NCBI GenBank assembly: GCA_964371945.1
Contig: CAYJPA010000008.1
Location: 1-64,000, forward strand
DNA: 64,000 nt
DNA from: CAYJPA01 sp964371945
GTDB lineage: Bacteria; Chloroflexota; Chloroflexia; Thermomicrobiales; UBA6265
Direction of reading: 5' to 3'
Position numbers and translations under genes: made by a program. Below the pieces are notes generated by a model. The model saw only the letters and a list, made by a program, of their open reading frames with translations. It did no database searches and was not told where the DNA came from. Of this stretch, positions 1-8,204 are shown piece after piece. Positions within the stretch are counted from its first letter, which is position 1. Each line of letters begins with the position of its first letter.

Positions 1-2
1 AC

Positions 3-164
3 AAGAGTCTGTCGGAATGGGCCAGCATCGTCCAGGATGTCAGTTTGGCGTCGGCGATTGTCGACCGGTTGATGCACCACGGGCAGGTGTTTTATCTCAA
101 GGGACCCTCGTGGCGCACGCGCGGGAGTGCGCCACAGCCAGGGATGGAGACAGCGGCGCTGTAA
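3..164 (+). CDS. istB: IS21-family helper ATPase IstB, C-terminal end, cut by window edge
   Basis: The reading frame is open from the left edge and ends at TAA 162-164, giving 53 residues. The stretch SLSEWASIVQDVSLASAIVD followed by a DRLMHHGQVF segment and a GPS motif matches the usual end of IstB, the AAA+ helper that works with the IS21 transposase IstA. The ATPase core lies outside the window, so it is not known whether the element is intact. Family assignment rests on the recalled C-terminal pattern only. Confidence 0.6.
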   Translation, partial: KSLSEWASIVQDVSLASAIVDRLMHHGQVFYLKGPSWRTRGSAPQPGMETAAL

Positions 165-585
165 CACTTTTATTCCGGCACCCTGTCCAATTGTAAACCG
201 GGGGTTACAGAGCGCGAGTGGCGACTCCTGGAGCGCGATCATCGCAGTCATCTCGCACCAACCAACCGCGCCTTTGTCGATGAGCTGCTGAACGGGCTCC
301 GGCAGCTGGGCGGGCACCGATGCGACATCGTGGACGAGGTGCCGGAGTGGTGGTTGGCGGGACACCGCGGGGAACCGACCGGACGACCAGCCGGTCGACC
401 ACTTGGCGCCAAGGATTCCACCAAGCGCAAACCCCGCCCCTCAGCTGAAAACTTACCAGCACCTACTTGGTCAACATAACGCCGCGGCGGCACGCGGCAG
501 TATGCCGATCGCTAATTGCCGGGCCGCACGGGGAGATCCGAGCCGGACAGTGGCGTGGAGCGAATGCGAGTCCCGCGAAACCGTG
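165..585. other. Stretch without a confident gene
   Basis: This stretch separates the istB end from the TetR gene. The plus frame shared with istB stays open after the stop to a TAA near 480 and reads like coding sequence (a REWRLLERDHRSHLAPTNRA segment), but it has no start codon and I do not recognise it. It may be a short gene remnant or the outer part of the insertion sequence. No terminal repeat could be fixed. Confidence 0.3.
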
Positions 586-1221
586 TCATCCCCCACGCTC
601 GTCCGTAACTGGACTGACCAGCATGTCGCGGAGCCGGTCGGAAAGCCAGACCTCGTACTGCTCAGCCGACCAGCCGGAGCGATCGACCAGTTCTCCGTAG
701 ATCTCGGAGGCGAAGAGCGCGGCCGCCTGATCGACCGCTCTAGCCTGGTCGAGACCCGAGCGGAGGACGCCGAGCTCTTCGAGCCGCCGGCAGAGGCGCG
801 CGATCCCGGCCCGGTTGCGGCTTTGGCCTTCCACGAAGACCGTGGCCACGTCCCGGTCCAGGGAAGCCTGGGCCGTGAACATCGTGACGATGTCGCCACA
901 CCGCTCCAGGATCAGCCGGCGGAGGTGCGCGGCCATGCGCAACGCCTCGAGCGGATCGTCGCTTGCCTCGATCTGATCCCAGAGCGCCCGGGCCGGTACC
1001 TCCTCGCGGATCGTATCGACGAGCGGGAGGAGCAACCCCTGTTTCGACCCGAACGCGGCATAGAGTGTTTGGACGGCGACCCCGGCTTCTTCGGCGATGA
1101 GGCGCACGGGTGTCGCCGCGTAACCTCGCTCGGCAAAGAGCCGCCGGGCAGCGGTCAGGATCGTTGAACGCGTCAGACCGGCATGGCGCTCGCGGAGCGT
1201 CACGAAATCTGCTGTTGACAT
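586..1221 (-). CDS. TetR/AcrR-family transcriptional regulator
   Basis: A 211-residue protein. Residues about 15-60 form the TetR DNA-binding domain: an ILTAARRLFAERGY helix, then IAEEAGVAVQTLYAAFGSK, the typical recognition helix. The rest is the variable helical ligand and dimer domain. I chose the ATG at 1221; an ATG at 1257 would add 12 residues and cannot be excluded, as neither has a strong ribosome-binding site. It is transcribed away from the secreted cupredoxin-like gene at 1466, with 244 bases between them, so it may control that gene and itself. The ligand is unknown. Confidence 0.85.
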   Translation of the reverse strand: MSTADFVTLRERHAGLTRSTILTAARRLFAERGYAATPVRLIAEEAGVAVQTLYAAFGSKQGLLLPLVDTIREEVPARALWDQIEASDDPLEALRMAAHLRRLILERCGDIVTMFTAQASLDRDVATVFVEGQSRNRAGIARLCRRLEELGVLRSGLDQARAVDQAAALFASEIYGELVDRSGWSAEQYEVWLSDRLRDMLVSPVTDERGG

Positions 1222-1276
1222 TGGAACGTTGTTCTTGATATCGTCATGATGTTGCATTATACCGATCGACGTTCCA
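1222..1276. promoter_or_regulatory. Inverted repeat upstream of the TetR gene, possible operator
   Basis: TGGAACGT at 1222-1229 is mirrored by ACGTTCCA at 1269-1276, an exact 8-base inverted repeat with a 39-base spacer, just upstream of the TetR start. TetR proteins usually bind palindromes in the divergent intergenic region. The spacer is long for one dimer site, so two half-related sites are possible. No clear -35/-10 pair was found. Confidence 0.3.
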
Positions 1277-1465
1277 TTTCGGCATGCCGGCGCATTGTGG
1301 TCGCTCCACCGCCGCCGGCCAAGCGAAAGGAGATTGCACCCGAGCACCACCATTGATCCGATCCGCGCGAGGCTTGAGCCAGTGCGGTCAGCGCTCTGTC
1401 TGATCCCGGGATGGCGCCGCTCCTCGCGCGAGCGATCACTGCCGATCGAACAGATGGGAGAAACC

Positions 1466-2386
1466 ATGCGACGATTGATGCTACTGTTCACCCTGCTGCT
1501 TGCCGTGGGGATGCTCCCCGCGGCCGCCCACGCCCAAGAGGCGACGCCCGATGCGACCGGCCCTGGACTCGAACTGAACTTCCCAGAGCTGCGTATGACC
1601 GCCAGCGACTTCGCGTTCGAGGTCTCCGGAGACCTGACGGCCGGTTTGACGTTGGTCACCCTTGAGAACTCCGGGGCGGAACCGCATCACGCCCAGTTGA
1701 TGCTTTTGAACGAGGGACAGACCTTCGACACCTTCATGACCGCGATGGGTCAGGACCCGAATGCGGTCTTCGGGCTCGGGCAGTTCGCCGGCGGGCCCGG
1801 GGTGGTCGACCCGAGCGGGCAATCCCAGGTGATCCTCGACCTGAAGGCGGGAACCTACCTCGCGCTCTGCTTCGTCGAGAGTCCGGACGGCATCCCGCAT
1901 CTCGCCAAGGGGATGGTGCAGGCGTTCGAGGTCGGCGCGGCAACCGGTGAGGCAGCATCCGCGCCGGAGACAGCCGGCACCGTCGTGATGCTCGACTTCT
2001 CGTTCGAGATGCCGGCCGAGATCGCGACCGGGCCGCAGATCTGGGAGGTCGTCAACGAGGGACCGCAGCCGCACGAGATCGCGCTGCTTAAGCTGGCGCC
2101 AGGGCTCACGGGCGAGCAGGCGATGGACATGCTGCTGGGTCCGGCGGCGTCGCCGGAGGCCGGGCAAGATATGGCGTCGCCCGAAGCTGCCTCGGAGCCG
2201 TCCGCCGATGGTCCGCAACCCTTCACCTCGGCCGGCGGCATGCAGGCGCTGGCAAGCGGGCTGCGCGGCTGGGTGGTGCTCGACCTGGAGCCGGGCGAGT
2301 ACCTCGCCGTCTGCTTCGTGCCGGACCCAGCCAGCGGACAGCCGCACACCATGTTGGGGATGATCACGGCGTTTACAGTTACGTAG
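1466..2386 (+). CDS. Secreted protein with two cupredoxin-like domains
   Basis: A 306-residue protein with a Sec signal peptide (RR, then hydrophobic LMLLFTLLLAVGML, cleavage near AHAQ). Two homologous halves follow, about residues 38-160 and 172-306. Each carries a possible type 1 copper set: His in EPHHAQ or PHEIALL, Cys in YLALCFV or YLAVCFV, then His-x4-Met in PHLAKGM and PHTMLGM. The ATG at 1466 has GGGAG six bases upstream. It acts outside the cell, perhaps as an electron carrier or copper binder. It stands alone, divergent from the TetR gene. The domain reading comes from visible motifs and is not proven. Confidence 0.75.
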   Translation: MRRLMLLFTLLLAVGMLPAAAHAQEATPDATGPGLELNFPELRMTASDFAFEVSGDLTAGLTLVTLENSGAEPHHAQLMLLNEGQTFDTFMTAMGQDPNAVFGLGQFAGGPGVVDPSGQSQVILDLKAGTYLALCFVESPDGIPHLAKGMVQAFEVGAATGEAASAPETAGTVVMLDFSFEMPAEIATGPQIWEVVNEGPQPHEIALLKLAPGLTGEQAMDMLLGPAASPEAGQDMASPEAASEPSADGPQPFTSAGGMQALASGLRGWVVLDLEPGEYLAVCFVPDPASGQPHTMLGMITAFTVT

Positions 2387-2394
2387 GAAACTGT

Positions 2395-2598
2395 CGTCGA
2401 CGGGAAAAACAAGGGATCACGGTCGAAGCCGACCCTGCGAACGCGACCGCCGCGTTCCGGGGTCTGCCCGAAGGCAACTACGCCGCCTACGCGATCAGCA
2501 CCGGCGACGGAGACATCCTGCTGCCACATGCCGGCGGCTACGTGCTCACCGAAGATCAGCCAACCCTCTCGCTGGTGGTCTATTTCTTCCGTAGCTAG
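2395..2598 (+). pseudogene. C-terminal remnant of an unknown secreted-type protein
   Basis: An open frame directly after the cupredoxin-like gene, without a start codon, reads through FRGLPEGNYAAYAISTGDGD and ends YFFRS at TAG 2596-2598. The composition and even codon use look like the end of a real extracellular beta-sandwich protein. The 5' part is missing, so this is probably a decayed gene. Function unknown. Confidence 0.4.
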
Positions 2599-2617
2599 CC
2601 GGCGATCAATCGATTTC

Positions 2618-2662
2618 CGCGCCACGAACGCCCCGGTTGTTGGCCGGGGCGTTCGTGGCGCG
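2618..2662. terminator. Strong bidirectional hairpin between convergent genes
   Basis: The arms 2618-2636 and 2644-2662 are perfectly complementary over 19 bases with a 7-base loop. The hairpin lies between the plus-strand cupredoxin-like gene and remnant and the minus-strand isochorismatase gene, two bases from the latter's stop. The T-tract is weak on both sides (GTTTA on the plus side), so it may act as a terminator for both directions or as an RNA-stabilising end. Confidence 0.65.
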
Positions 2663-2663
2663 T

Positions 2664-3212
2664 TTATGGAGCCGCACAAAACGGAGGAGCGGCCAGCCGC
2701 CCGCAGCTTAGTCCGGCGTCGCGCAGGTTCGCGGCTCCGATTTCCCGCGCCAACACCGCGAGGCAGGCGAGGTGCGCCCGAAGATCGGCTGTGCTGGCAC
2801 AGCAGTCAACTAGGATCACCGGCTGGATCCCGAGATCGAAGATGTCCAGCGCGACCTTGAGCACGCACATGTCGGTGTCAATGCCGGCAATCGTCACTCG
2901 CTCGATTCTGTTCTCTTTGAGATAGCTGGCCAGTTCGTCGGAAATGCCCGCGAGTCCGGGTTTGGTGAAGACGGGCTCATCGTTGGCGAACGGCAGCAAC
3001 TCCGGAGCCAGATTCGTATCCGGTTCGTGCTGGCACGCTCGCCAATCGAGAAAGCGATACCAGGGGCCATCCGGCTGATTGACGAAACGGGTGAAGAGGA
3101 TGGGCTGGGATCGATCCCGCTCGATTAATCGGGCGATCCGTTCCGGAATGTGGCGGGTGAATTCGTTGAGAAAGCAGCGTTGGACATCGACGGTCAGCAG
3201 CGGTTCGGTCAC
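2664..3212 (-). CDS. Isochorismatase-family cysteine hydrolase
   Basis: A 182-residue cytoplasmic hydrolase. The family triad is visible: Asp9 in LTVDVQ, Lys84 in FTKPGLAG and Cys116 in IDTDMCV, the last with the usual run before a buried cis-peptide. The family includes isochorismatases, nicotinamidases and N-carbamoyl amidases; the substrate here cannot be told. The GTG at 3212 is preferred because AAGGAG lies eight bases upstream; the longer frame from 3275 has no such site. The gene runs convergently towards the hairpin at 2618-2662. Confidence 0.8.
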   Translation of the reverse strand: MTEPLLTVDVQRCFLNEFTRHIPERIARLIERDRSQPILFTRFVNQPDGPWYRFLDWRACQHEPDTNLAPELLPFANDEPVFTKPGLAGISDELASYLKENRIERVTIAGIDTDMCVLKVALDIFDLGIQPVILVDCCASTADLRAHLACLAVLAREIGAANLRDAGLSCGRLAAPPFCAAP

Positions 3213-3323
3213 CGGGCGCGCTCCTTGTCGAGTCCGCCAGTGCAAGAACCGCGCCCTTTTCAGTGACCCGTACAATGCTCGCCTGCTGAGTTGACGATCA
3301 CATGAACAGGTGAGATTGCGTCG

Positions 3324-4067
3324 ATGTTCAGTGTGGAGTTTCGCAAGCGGATCAGAACCGCGCTAATCGAGAAGGCGAGAACCGATCCCTCCGTCGTCGC
3401 CGCGGCGACGATCGGGGCGACCCTGACCGGCGGCGATCGCTGGTCCGATATCGATCTCACGTTCGGCGTTTCGCCCAAATCAAGGGTCGCGCGCGTCCTC
3501 ACCGATTGGACGCGCGCGATGGTCGACGAGTATGACGCGGTTGTGCTTTTCGACGTGCCTGTTCACTCGACCACCTACCGGGTTTTTCTCCTACCGGGCG
3601 CGCTCCAGGTCGATCTTTCGTTCACGCCCGCCGCGGAGTTCGGCGCCCGGGGTCCCCGTTTCCAGTTGCTCTTCGGGGAGACGGTAGAGATTGCCTGGGC
3701 AGTGCCGCCTTCTCTGGAGCACCGGTTTGGGATAGCGGTCCACCACGTCGTCCGCGCGCACATCTGCATTGAACGTGGAAAGTTGTGGCAGGCGGAGCAC
3801 TGGATCCATGAGCTCCGATTCGAAACGATGACGCTAGCCTGCGCGCGACTTGGGCTCGATGTCCACTATGGCCGCGGCTTTGATCTACTGCCACCAGAAG
3901 TCACCGAGCCGTTGCGGGGTTCCCTGGCGCGAGACCTCACCGAGCAGGAGCTGCGACGAGCGCTCGCAGCCGCGGCAGAGCGTTTACTCGTGGAATCAGG
4001 CGAGATGCCGCGACTCATGGAGCAGATCCAGCCGATGCTTCAGGAGATGCTCCACTCGATTCTTTAA
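3324..4067 (+). CDS. Nucleotidyltransferase-domain protein
   Basis: A 247-residue protein with the polymerase-beta-type nucleotidyltransferase core. The motif GGDRWSDIDLTF (about residues 36-47) gives two metal-binding Asp, and a third lies in LQVDLSF (about residue 95). The C-terminal half is helical, as in minimal nucleotidyltransferases and aminoglycoside adenylyltransferases. It may adenylylate a small molecule or a protein; resistance cannot be claimed from the motif. The next gene (4143) belongs to a related fold, so the two may act together. Start at ATG 3324, with a weak ribosome-binding site. Confidence 0.7.
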   Translation: MFSVEFRKRIRTALIEKARTDPSVVAAATIGATLTGGDRWSDIDLTFGVSPKSRVARVLTDWTRAMVDEYDAVVLFDVPVHSTTYRVFLLPGALQVDLSFTPAAEFGARGPRFQLLFGETVEIAWAVPPSLEHRFGIAVHHVVRAHICIERGKLWQAEHWIHELRFETMTLACARLGLDVHYGRGFDLLPPEVTEPLRGSLARDLTEQELRRALAAAAERLLVESGEMPRLMEQIQPMLQEMLHSIL

Positions 4068-4142
4068 AAATGAGCTCACCTCAACGTTCCGGCTTCGGTT
4101 GACTCGATCATGGATCCTCGTTCAGCTTGTGAGGTCATTCTT

Positions 4143-5246
4143 ATGGAGCACCAAAACTCCTTCATTCCGGGGTTGAAACTGAGTGAGCGCCTCTTCTTTG
4201 AGATCGTTGAACCGAATCTCGACGACGCGTTTCCGGACCTCGTTTACTCCGCCGCATTGATCGGACCGGGATCCGAGGTGCTCGGGTACGACACCGAGCG
4301 CTCGACCGACCACGAGTGGGGTCCGCGTCTGCAGATCTTCCTCGCGGAAAAGGATGTGGATCTGATTCCGGTCATCATCGAGCACATTCGCCTGCGCTTG
4401 CCGCGCTCGTTCCTCGGCTACTCGACGCACTTTGGACCGCCCGGCGAAGACGGGAGCCGATTGCGGGAGGAGCGCGAGGAAGGACCGATCGATCACAAAA
4501 TCGAAGTGTCGACGCTCGGCTCCTATCTCACGGCTCAATTCGGATTCGATCCGCGCACAGGAATGGAGTTGATTGACTGGTTAGTAACACCACGGCAGGC
4601 GTTGCTGAGCATGACTGCCGGACGGGTCTTCCACGATGGTCTTGGCGACCTCGAGTCGATTCGCTCTAAGCTCGCGTATTACCCTCAACAGGTTTGGCTC
4701 TACCTGCTCGGAGCGCAATGGCAGCGCATTTCCCAGCTGGAGCCCTTCGTCGGCCGCACAGGTGAGGTGGGTGACGAGATCGGCTCGGCGCTGATTGCGG
4801 CCACACTCGTGCGAGACCTGATACAGTTGGGGTTCCTGATCGAACGCCGATACGCGCCGTACAGCAAGTGGTTCGGCACCGCGTTCGCTGAGTTGCAGTG
4901 CGCGTCAACGCTCCTACCCCTCTTTCAGCGTTCGCTCGCCGCGACCTCGTGGAGGGAGCGAGAAGCGCCACTCACGTTCGCCTATGAGCAGCTGGCGATG
5001 CGATTCAACGAATTGGGAGTCGCTCACGAAGTCGACCCAACCGCGCGGGATTTCTATTCGCGACCATTCAAGGTACTGCAAGCCGGACGCTTCGTGGATG
5101 CAGTCGATGAATCGATTACATCCCCGGAGATTCGAACATTGATCAACCGTGCCGGTTGGATCGGCGGCATCGACCAGATCACTGACAATGTCGACCTCAA
5201 AACGGGGCCCGACCTGGTAAGCAAGTTGCGGACTCTATTCGCCTAA
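4143..5246 (+). CDS. DUF4037-type nucleotidyltransferase-like protein
   Basis: A 367-residue protein. Features recalled for DUF4037 are visible: a GPGSEVLGYDTERSTDHEWG segment near the N terminus, where DHEWGPR replaces the usual metal-binding loop, and a YYPQQVWLYLLGAQWQRI helix in the middle. The family is related to nucleotidyltransferases and its function is unknown. I chose ATG 4143 (MEHQNSF) because TGAGG lies just upstream; ATG 4110 would add 11 residues. It follows the 3324 gene by 75 bases on the same strand. Its TAA overlaps the stop of the convergent small gene at 5243. Confidence 0.75.
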   Translation: MEHQNSFIPGLKLSERLFFEIVEPNLDDAFPDLVYSAALIGPGSEVLGYDTERSTDHEWGPRLQIFLAEKDVDLIPVIIEHIRLRLPRSFLGYSTHFGPPGEDGSRLREEREEGPIDHKIEVSTLGSYLTAQFGFDPRTGMELIDWLVTPRQALLSMTAGRVFHDGLGDLESIRSKLAYYPQQVWLYLLGAQWQRISQLEPFVGRTGEVGDEIGSALIAATLVRDLIQLGFLIERRYAPYSKWFGTAFAELQCASTLLPLFQRSLAATSWREREAPLTFAYEQLAMRFNELGVAHEVDPTARDFYSRPFKVLQAGRFVDAVDESITSPEIRTLINRAGWIGGIDQITDNVDLKTGPDLVSKLRTLFA

Positions 5247-5560
5247 TGTTTCTTCGAACCCCGTGCGGTTAGCTTTACGGGAGCGTGGGTGGGTTTTGGA
5301 GTATTGCGGACTTTCGAACGTGCGCTGATCTCGTCGTCGGGATCGGTTTCAGTTTTGCCGAGCCTGGAAACGAGTTCTTGCCCAGAAAACGGGGCAAGAA
5401 TATCCCCGTTGTCGTCTACGCGACCAAGGCTAAGGCTTTCCGCATATTCCGCACCAAAGTGATCCACAAGTTTCTTCACTGTTGACAACGCTTCGCGTTC
5501 ATCGGCGTACTTGCCGATGTAGCTTCCCGCGTCGATGTCCCACAATTGAAATTCCGCCAT
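5243..5560 (-). CDS. Small uncharacterised protein, FQLWD family, copy 1
   Basis: A 105-residue protein with no signal or membrane segment. The first about 65 residues (FQLWDIDAGSYIGKY, then VKKLVDHFG, SLSLGRVDDNG and a GQELVSR end) align well with the protein at 6076-6318, so the two are paralogues. The last about 35 residues are a basic, low-complexity tail (ARSKVRNTPKP...GSKKH). It lies 32 bases downstream of a broken gene on the same strand (5593-5997), suggesting a former two-gene unit. I recall similar small proteins in Chloroflexota genomes but know no function. Confidence 0.7.
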   Translation of the reverse strand: MAEFQLWDIDAGSYIGKYADEREALSTVKKLVDHFGAEYAESLSLGRVDDNGDILAPFSGQELVSRLGKTETDPDDEISARSKVRNTPKPTHAPVKLTARGSKKH

Positions 5561-5592
5561 TTTCGTTACTCGATTCTGGACCGCCGAGCCCC

Positions 5593-5997
5593 CTAGATTG
5601 GCACGATGTATTCTGAGAGGCAGCGTTTCAGTGTTTCTTTGTCGCCTCGAACGTCATAGTGGCCTGGCCCCAGAGTCTCTTCCCACTCGATGCCAGAATC
5701 TACAGGGATATCGTACCTTGCGACGAACTCTCCAATCGCGGGAATGATTTCACCCTGACGACGGACTCCTGCTTCAGAGTCATAGAACGATCACGCATCC
5801 CACGAACGGCGTTCTGCGGGACCCAGAGTCGGAGACGGATCACCTCGCAATTCTTGAGGCGTCATCTAATCTCGCTCAGTTGGAGGATTCTTCTTGATCG
5901 CCCGGTAAAAGGCTCGCGTCCTTGACGACTCCAACCGACTGCTCCAGAGCACGTGATGGTCAGCGGCAGCTACGGGCAATCCCACTGATACGTGTAC
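5593..5997 (-). pseudogene. Broken partner gene with two in-frame stops
   Basis: One minus-strand frame reads as a continuous protein from near 5997 to TAG 5593-5595, but is interrupted by TAG at 5866-5868 (after KKNPPTERD) and TGA at 5791-5793 (after RRSWDA). Conserved-looking parts are FYRAIKKNPPTERD, SFYDSEAGVRR, IPAIGEFVARYDIP and GPGHYDVRGD. This order resembles an unnamed family of about 120 residues that I recall from bacteria. Two stops in one frame argue for a true pseudogene rather than one read error. It precedes the small FQLWD gene on the same strand. Confidence 0.55.
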
Positions 5998-6075
5998 CTA
6001 CGATATTGTCAGTAGTATATCGCATGCGAACGTCCGAATTGAATCACTTAGTCTCCGACCACGAAGGTTTGTAAC

Positions 6076-6318
6076 ATGAAGCTGGTCTTCGAACTTTGGG
6101 ACACCGAGGACAGTAACCTTATTGGCACGTTCGAGTCAGAGGCTGCAGCCCTGAGGGTCATCCGAAGTGCCATTCAGCAATTTGGACCAGACGCGATGTC
6201 AAGCGTTGCCCTGGGTTGTGAAAGTCAATCGGGTCGCATGGTTCCTGTGGCGGTCGGCAGCGATCTCGTGCGCCGTGCATCCGAGGAGAAAGATACAGAC
6301 ATCCTAGCGTCTGCGTGA
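6076..6318 (+). CDS. Small uncharacterised protein, FELWD family, copy 2
   Basis: An 80-residue soluble protein paralogous to the 5243-5560 product: FELWDTEDSNLIGTFESE matches FQLWDIDAGSYIGKYADE, and the SVALG, GRMVPVA and SDLVRRA blocks align as well. It is on the opposite strand and has no intact partner next to it. The ATG at 6076 opens the conserved block directly. An imperfect dyad CGATAT...ATATCG at 6001-6022 lies 54 bases upstream and may be regulatory. Function unknown. Confidence 0.65.
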   Translation: MKLVFELWDTEDSNLIGTFESEAAALRVIRSAIQQFGPDAMSSVALGCESQSGRMVPVAVGSDLVRRASEEKDTDILASA

Positions 6319-6457
6319 CATGTCGTTCGAAGGGCCAATGCAGTTGGCAAGGAGGCTGCAGTTCGGTGTTGAACGACAGAGCAAGATATCACGGTCGGCT
6401 CATCACTGATTCGACTTCGTTCGGGTTTTACTCGGTGAGAAGAGAGAATTAGGGAGT

Positions 6458-6661
6458 TCAATTGTGCCGCTGTGTGTGCTCACAAACGTGAAGAAGTCGC
6501 TTGAAATTTACGAACTCAACTCCAATTGGGTTTCCGATCACGTGCAGGTCGGCGAGAACAAACTCTTCGAGTTCAATCGTCTCGACGACTGGAGCATCGC
6601 CGATCTTCAAATGCACGGAATCGACATCTGGATCGTAGTGCTCAAAATGAGCTTCTATCAT
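6458..6661 (-). CDS. DUF2283-family small protein
   Basis: A 67-residue protein. The pattern YDPDVDSVHLKIGD, then VVETIELEEFVLADLH and IGVEFVNF, is the DUF2283 layout (tyrosine-aspartate-proline start, short beta strands, final G-x-E motif). DUF2283 genes often sit beside DUF4258 or other toxin-like genes, but none is seen here. It lies 28 bases downstream of the MFS gene's stop on the same strand and may be read from the same transcript. Function unknown. Confidence 0.65.
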   Translation of the reverse strand: MIEAHFEHYDPDVDSVHLKIGDAPVVETIELEEFVLADLHVIGNPIGVEFVNFKRLLHVCEHTQRHN

Positions 6662-6689
6662 CTCAATTTGTTGTCACGCTGAATCCAAA

Positions 6690-7958
6690 TCAACCTTCGT
6701 CGACGACAGTCGAGCGCCGTTCATCGCGCGGCAGCAGCACAATCGCGACGATGCCGGCGAGAACGCCCATCGCCGAGCCCGCGCTCAACACCGGCACGAT
6801 TCCGATCCGTTTGCCGAACACACCCGCGAACGCGAGGCCGATCATGACGGCCACGGAGCTCGCCGCCCGCAACGCTCCAAAGACCCTCCCGCGATAGGCA
6901 TCTTCCGTGTTCGTTTGCACCAGGGATTGACCGCCGGCGCCCGTCGCTACCGCGGGGAATCCGGCGAGGAACATACTTCCCATCGCCACCCCTACGGCCG
7001 GGCTACCCGGTCCGACAAACTGGCGGGCATTGAACATAATGAGATCGACCAGGCCCAGTCCGGCACGACCACCGCCCAACAGCCACCGCTTTGAGAATCG
7101 GCTACCGAAACGGGCAACCACGGTCCCCGCGATGAGACCGCCCACCGCTTGCGATGACGCGATCCACCCCACTTGCGCCTCGGTGCCCTTCAACACGTCG
7201 AGCACCAGCGGGGCGAGCCCCAGTGTGACGAAAAATCCCTCAGAGATGTTCGCGATCACATCGACTACGAAGATCACCTTCAAGGTCCGGTTGTGCCGGA
7301 TCAAATTGAGGCCCGCTCGCCACTCGCCCACCGCCCGTGTGAGCGACGACCCGCCGCTTTCATGTTTCGGTTCGGGTGTCTTCTCCGGCCGGGCGTCGGC
7401 GCGGATCATACCGATCAGGATCGCGGAACCAACAAACGAGAGCGAGTCCACCACCGCGACTCCACCGAGTCCAACGGCTGCGTAGAGCGCAGCCCCCAAC
7501 GCGGGCCCGGCCAATCGTCCCAGGTTGTCGTTGAGGGCATTAAGACTGTTCGCCGCGACCAACCGCTCCTCTCCGACGAGCCTGGGCAGCAGCGAGGACT
7601 CGGCGGGATGGAAAAACTGCCCGATTGAACCGGCCGCCACGGCAACCGCATAAACGATCCACAAGCGATCCACGTTGTTTGCGAACAGTAATGGCAGCAG
7701 CACAAGAGCGCGCAGGAGGTCGGCCAAGACCATCGTTCGTTTGCGGTCCCAGCGATCGACAAAGACGCCGGCAATCGACCCGATCACGATCCCCGGTAGC
7801 GACACGGCCGCGAAAACCCCGGCGGTGGCAAGGGTCGACCCGGTCAACTGATACACATGGAGCATCAGCGCGATCGTCAATGCAAAGCTGCCGGCGATCG
7901 ACACCAGTCCCGCGGTCCAGAGCAGGGCGAAATCACGCTGCCGGAGCGTATCGAACAC
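6690..7958 (-). CDS. MFS transporter, EntS-like multidrug or metabolite exporter
   Basis: A 422-residue inner-membrane protein with about twelve hydrophobic segments. The N terminus FDTLRQRDFALLWTAGL and the loop GIVIGSIAGVFVDRWDRKRT (motif A of the major facilitator superfamily) are typical of the MFS_3/EntS group of proton-driven exporters. I chose GTG 7958 because GGAGG lies just upstream; the longer frame to 8141 adds 61 residues unlike an MFS N terminus. The substrate is unknown. It is divergent from the oxidoreductase at 8205 and followed by the DUF2283 gene. Confidence 0.85.
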   Translation of the reverse strand: MFDTLRQRDFALLWTAGLVSIAGSFALTIALMLHVYQLTGSTLATAGVFAAVSLPGIVIGSIAGVFVDRWDRKRTMVLADLLRALVLLPLLFANNVDRLWIVYAVAVAAGSIGQFFHPAESSLLPRLVGEERLVAANSLNALNDNLGRLAGPALGAALYAAVGLGGVAVVDSLSFVGSAILIGMIRADARPEKTPEPKHESGGSSLTRAVGEWRAGLNLIRHNRTLKVIFVVDVIANISEGFFVTLGLAPLVLDVLKGTEAQVGWIASSQAVGGLIAGTVVARFGSRFSKRWLLGGGRAGLGLVDLIMFNARQFVGPGSPAVGVAMGSMFLAGFPAVATGAGGQSLVQTNTEDAYRGRVFGALRAASSVAVMIGLAFAGVFGKRIGIVPVLSAGSAMGVLAGIVAIVLLPRDERRSTVVDEG

Positions 7959-8204
7959 GGTTCCTCCGTTATCGAAGTGTCCTGCGCCCCGCAAACGGCA
8001 ACTGATCGACGTGCGGCCGGATAGTGTGCATGGCGGGCAATCGAATCTGCAACCGATGCTCGATTGTTCAGTCGCGAACTGATTCGGCACGGTAGAATCC
8101 GGTGATAACGATCCGCTCAAACGCGTACGCGTGATGCACACTCTCTTGGCGTTGCCAGGCGCGAGCCTTTATGTCAATGCGCGACGTTTCTTAGGGAGGC
8201 AACC

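Noticed and set aside
403..1167. Long plus-strand open frame of 254 codons
   Set aside because: It lies opposite the TetR gene, and its translation is arginine- and glutamate-rich without domain features: a high-GC shadow.
6464..6682. Plus-strand 72-codon frame opposite the DUF2283 gene
   Set aside because: The minus-strand frame has the DUF2283 pattern; this one has none.
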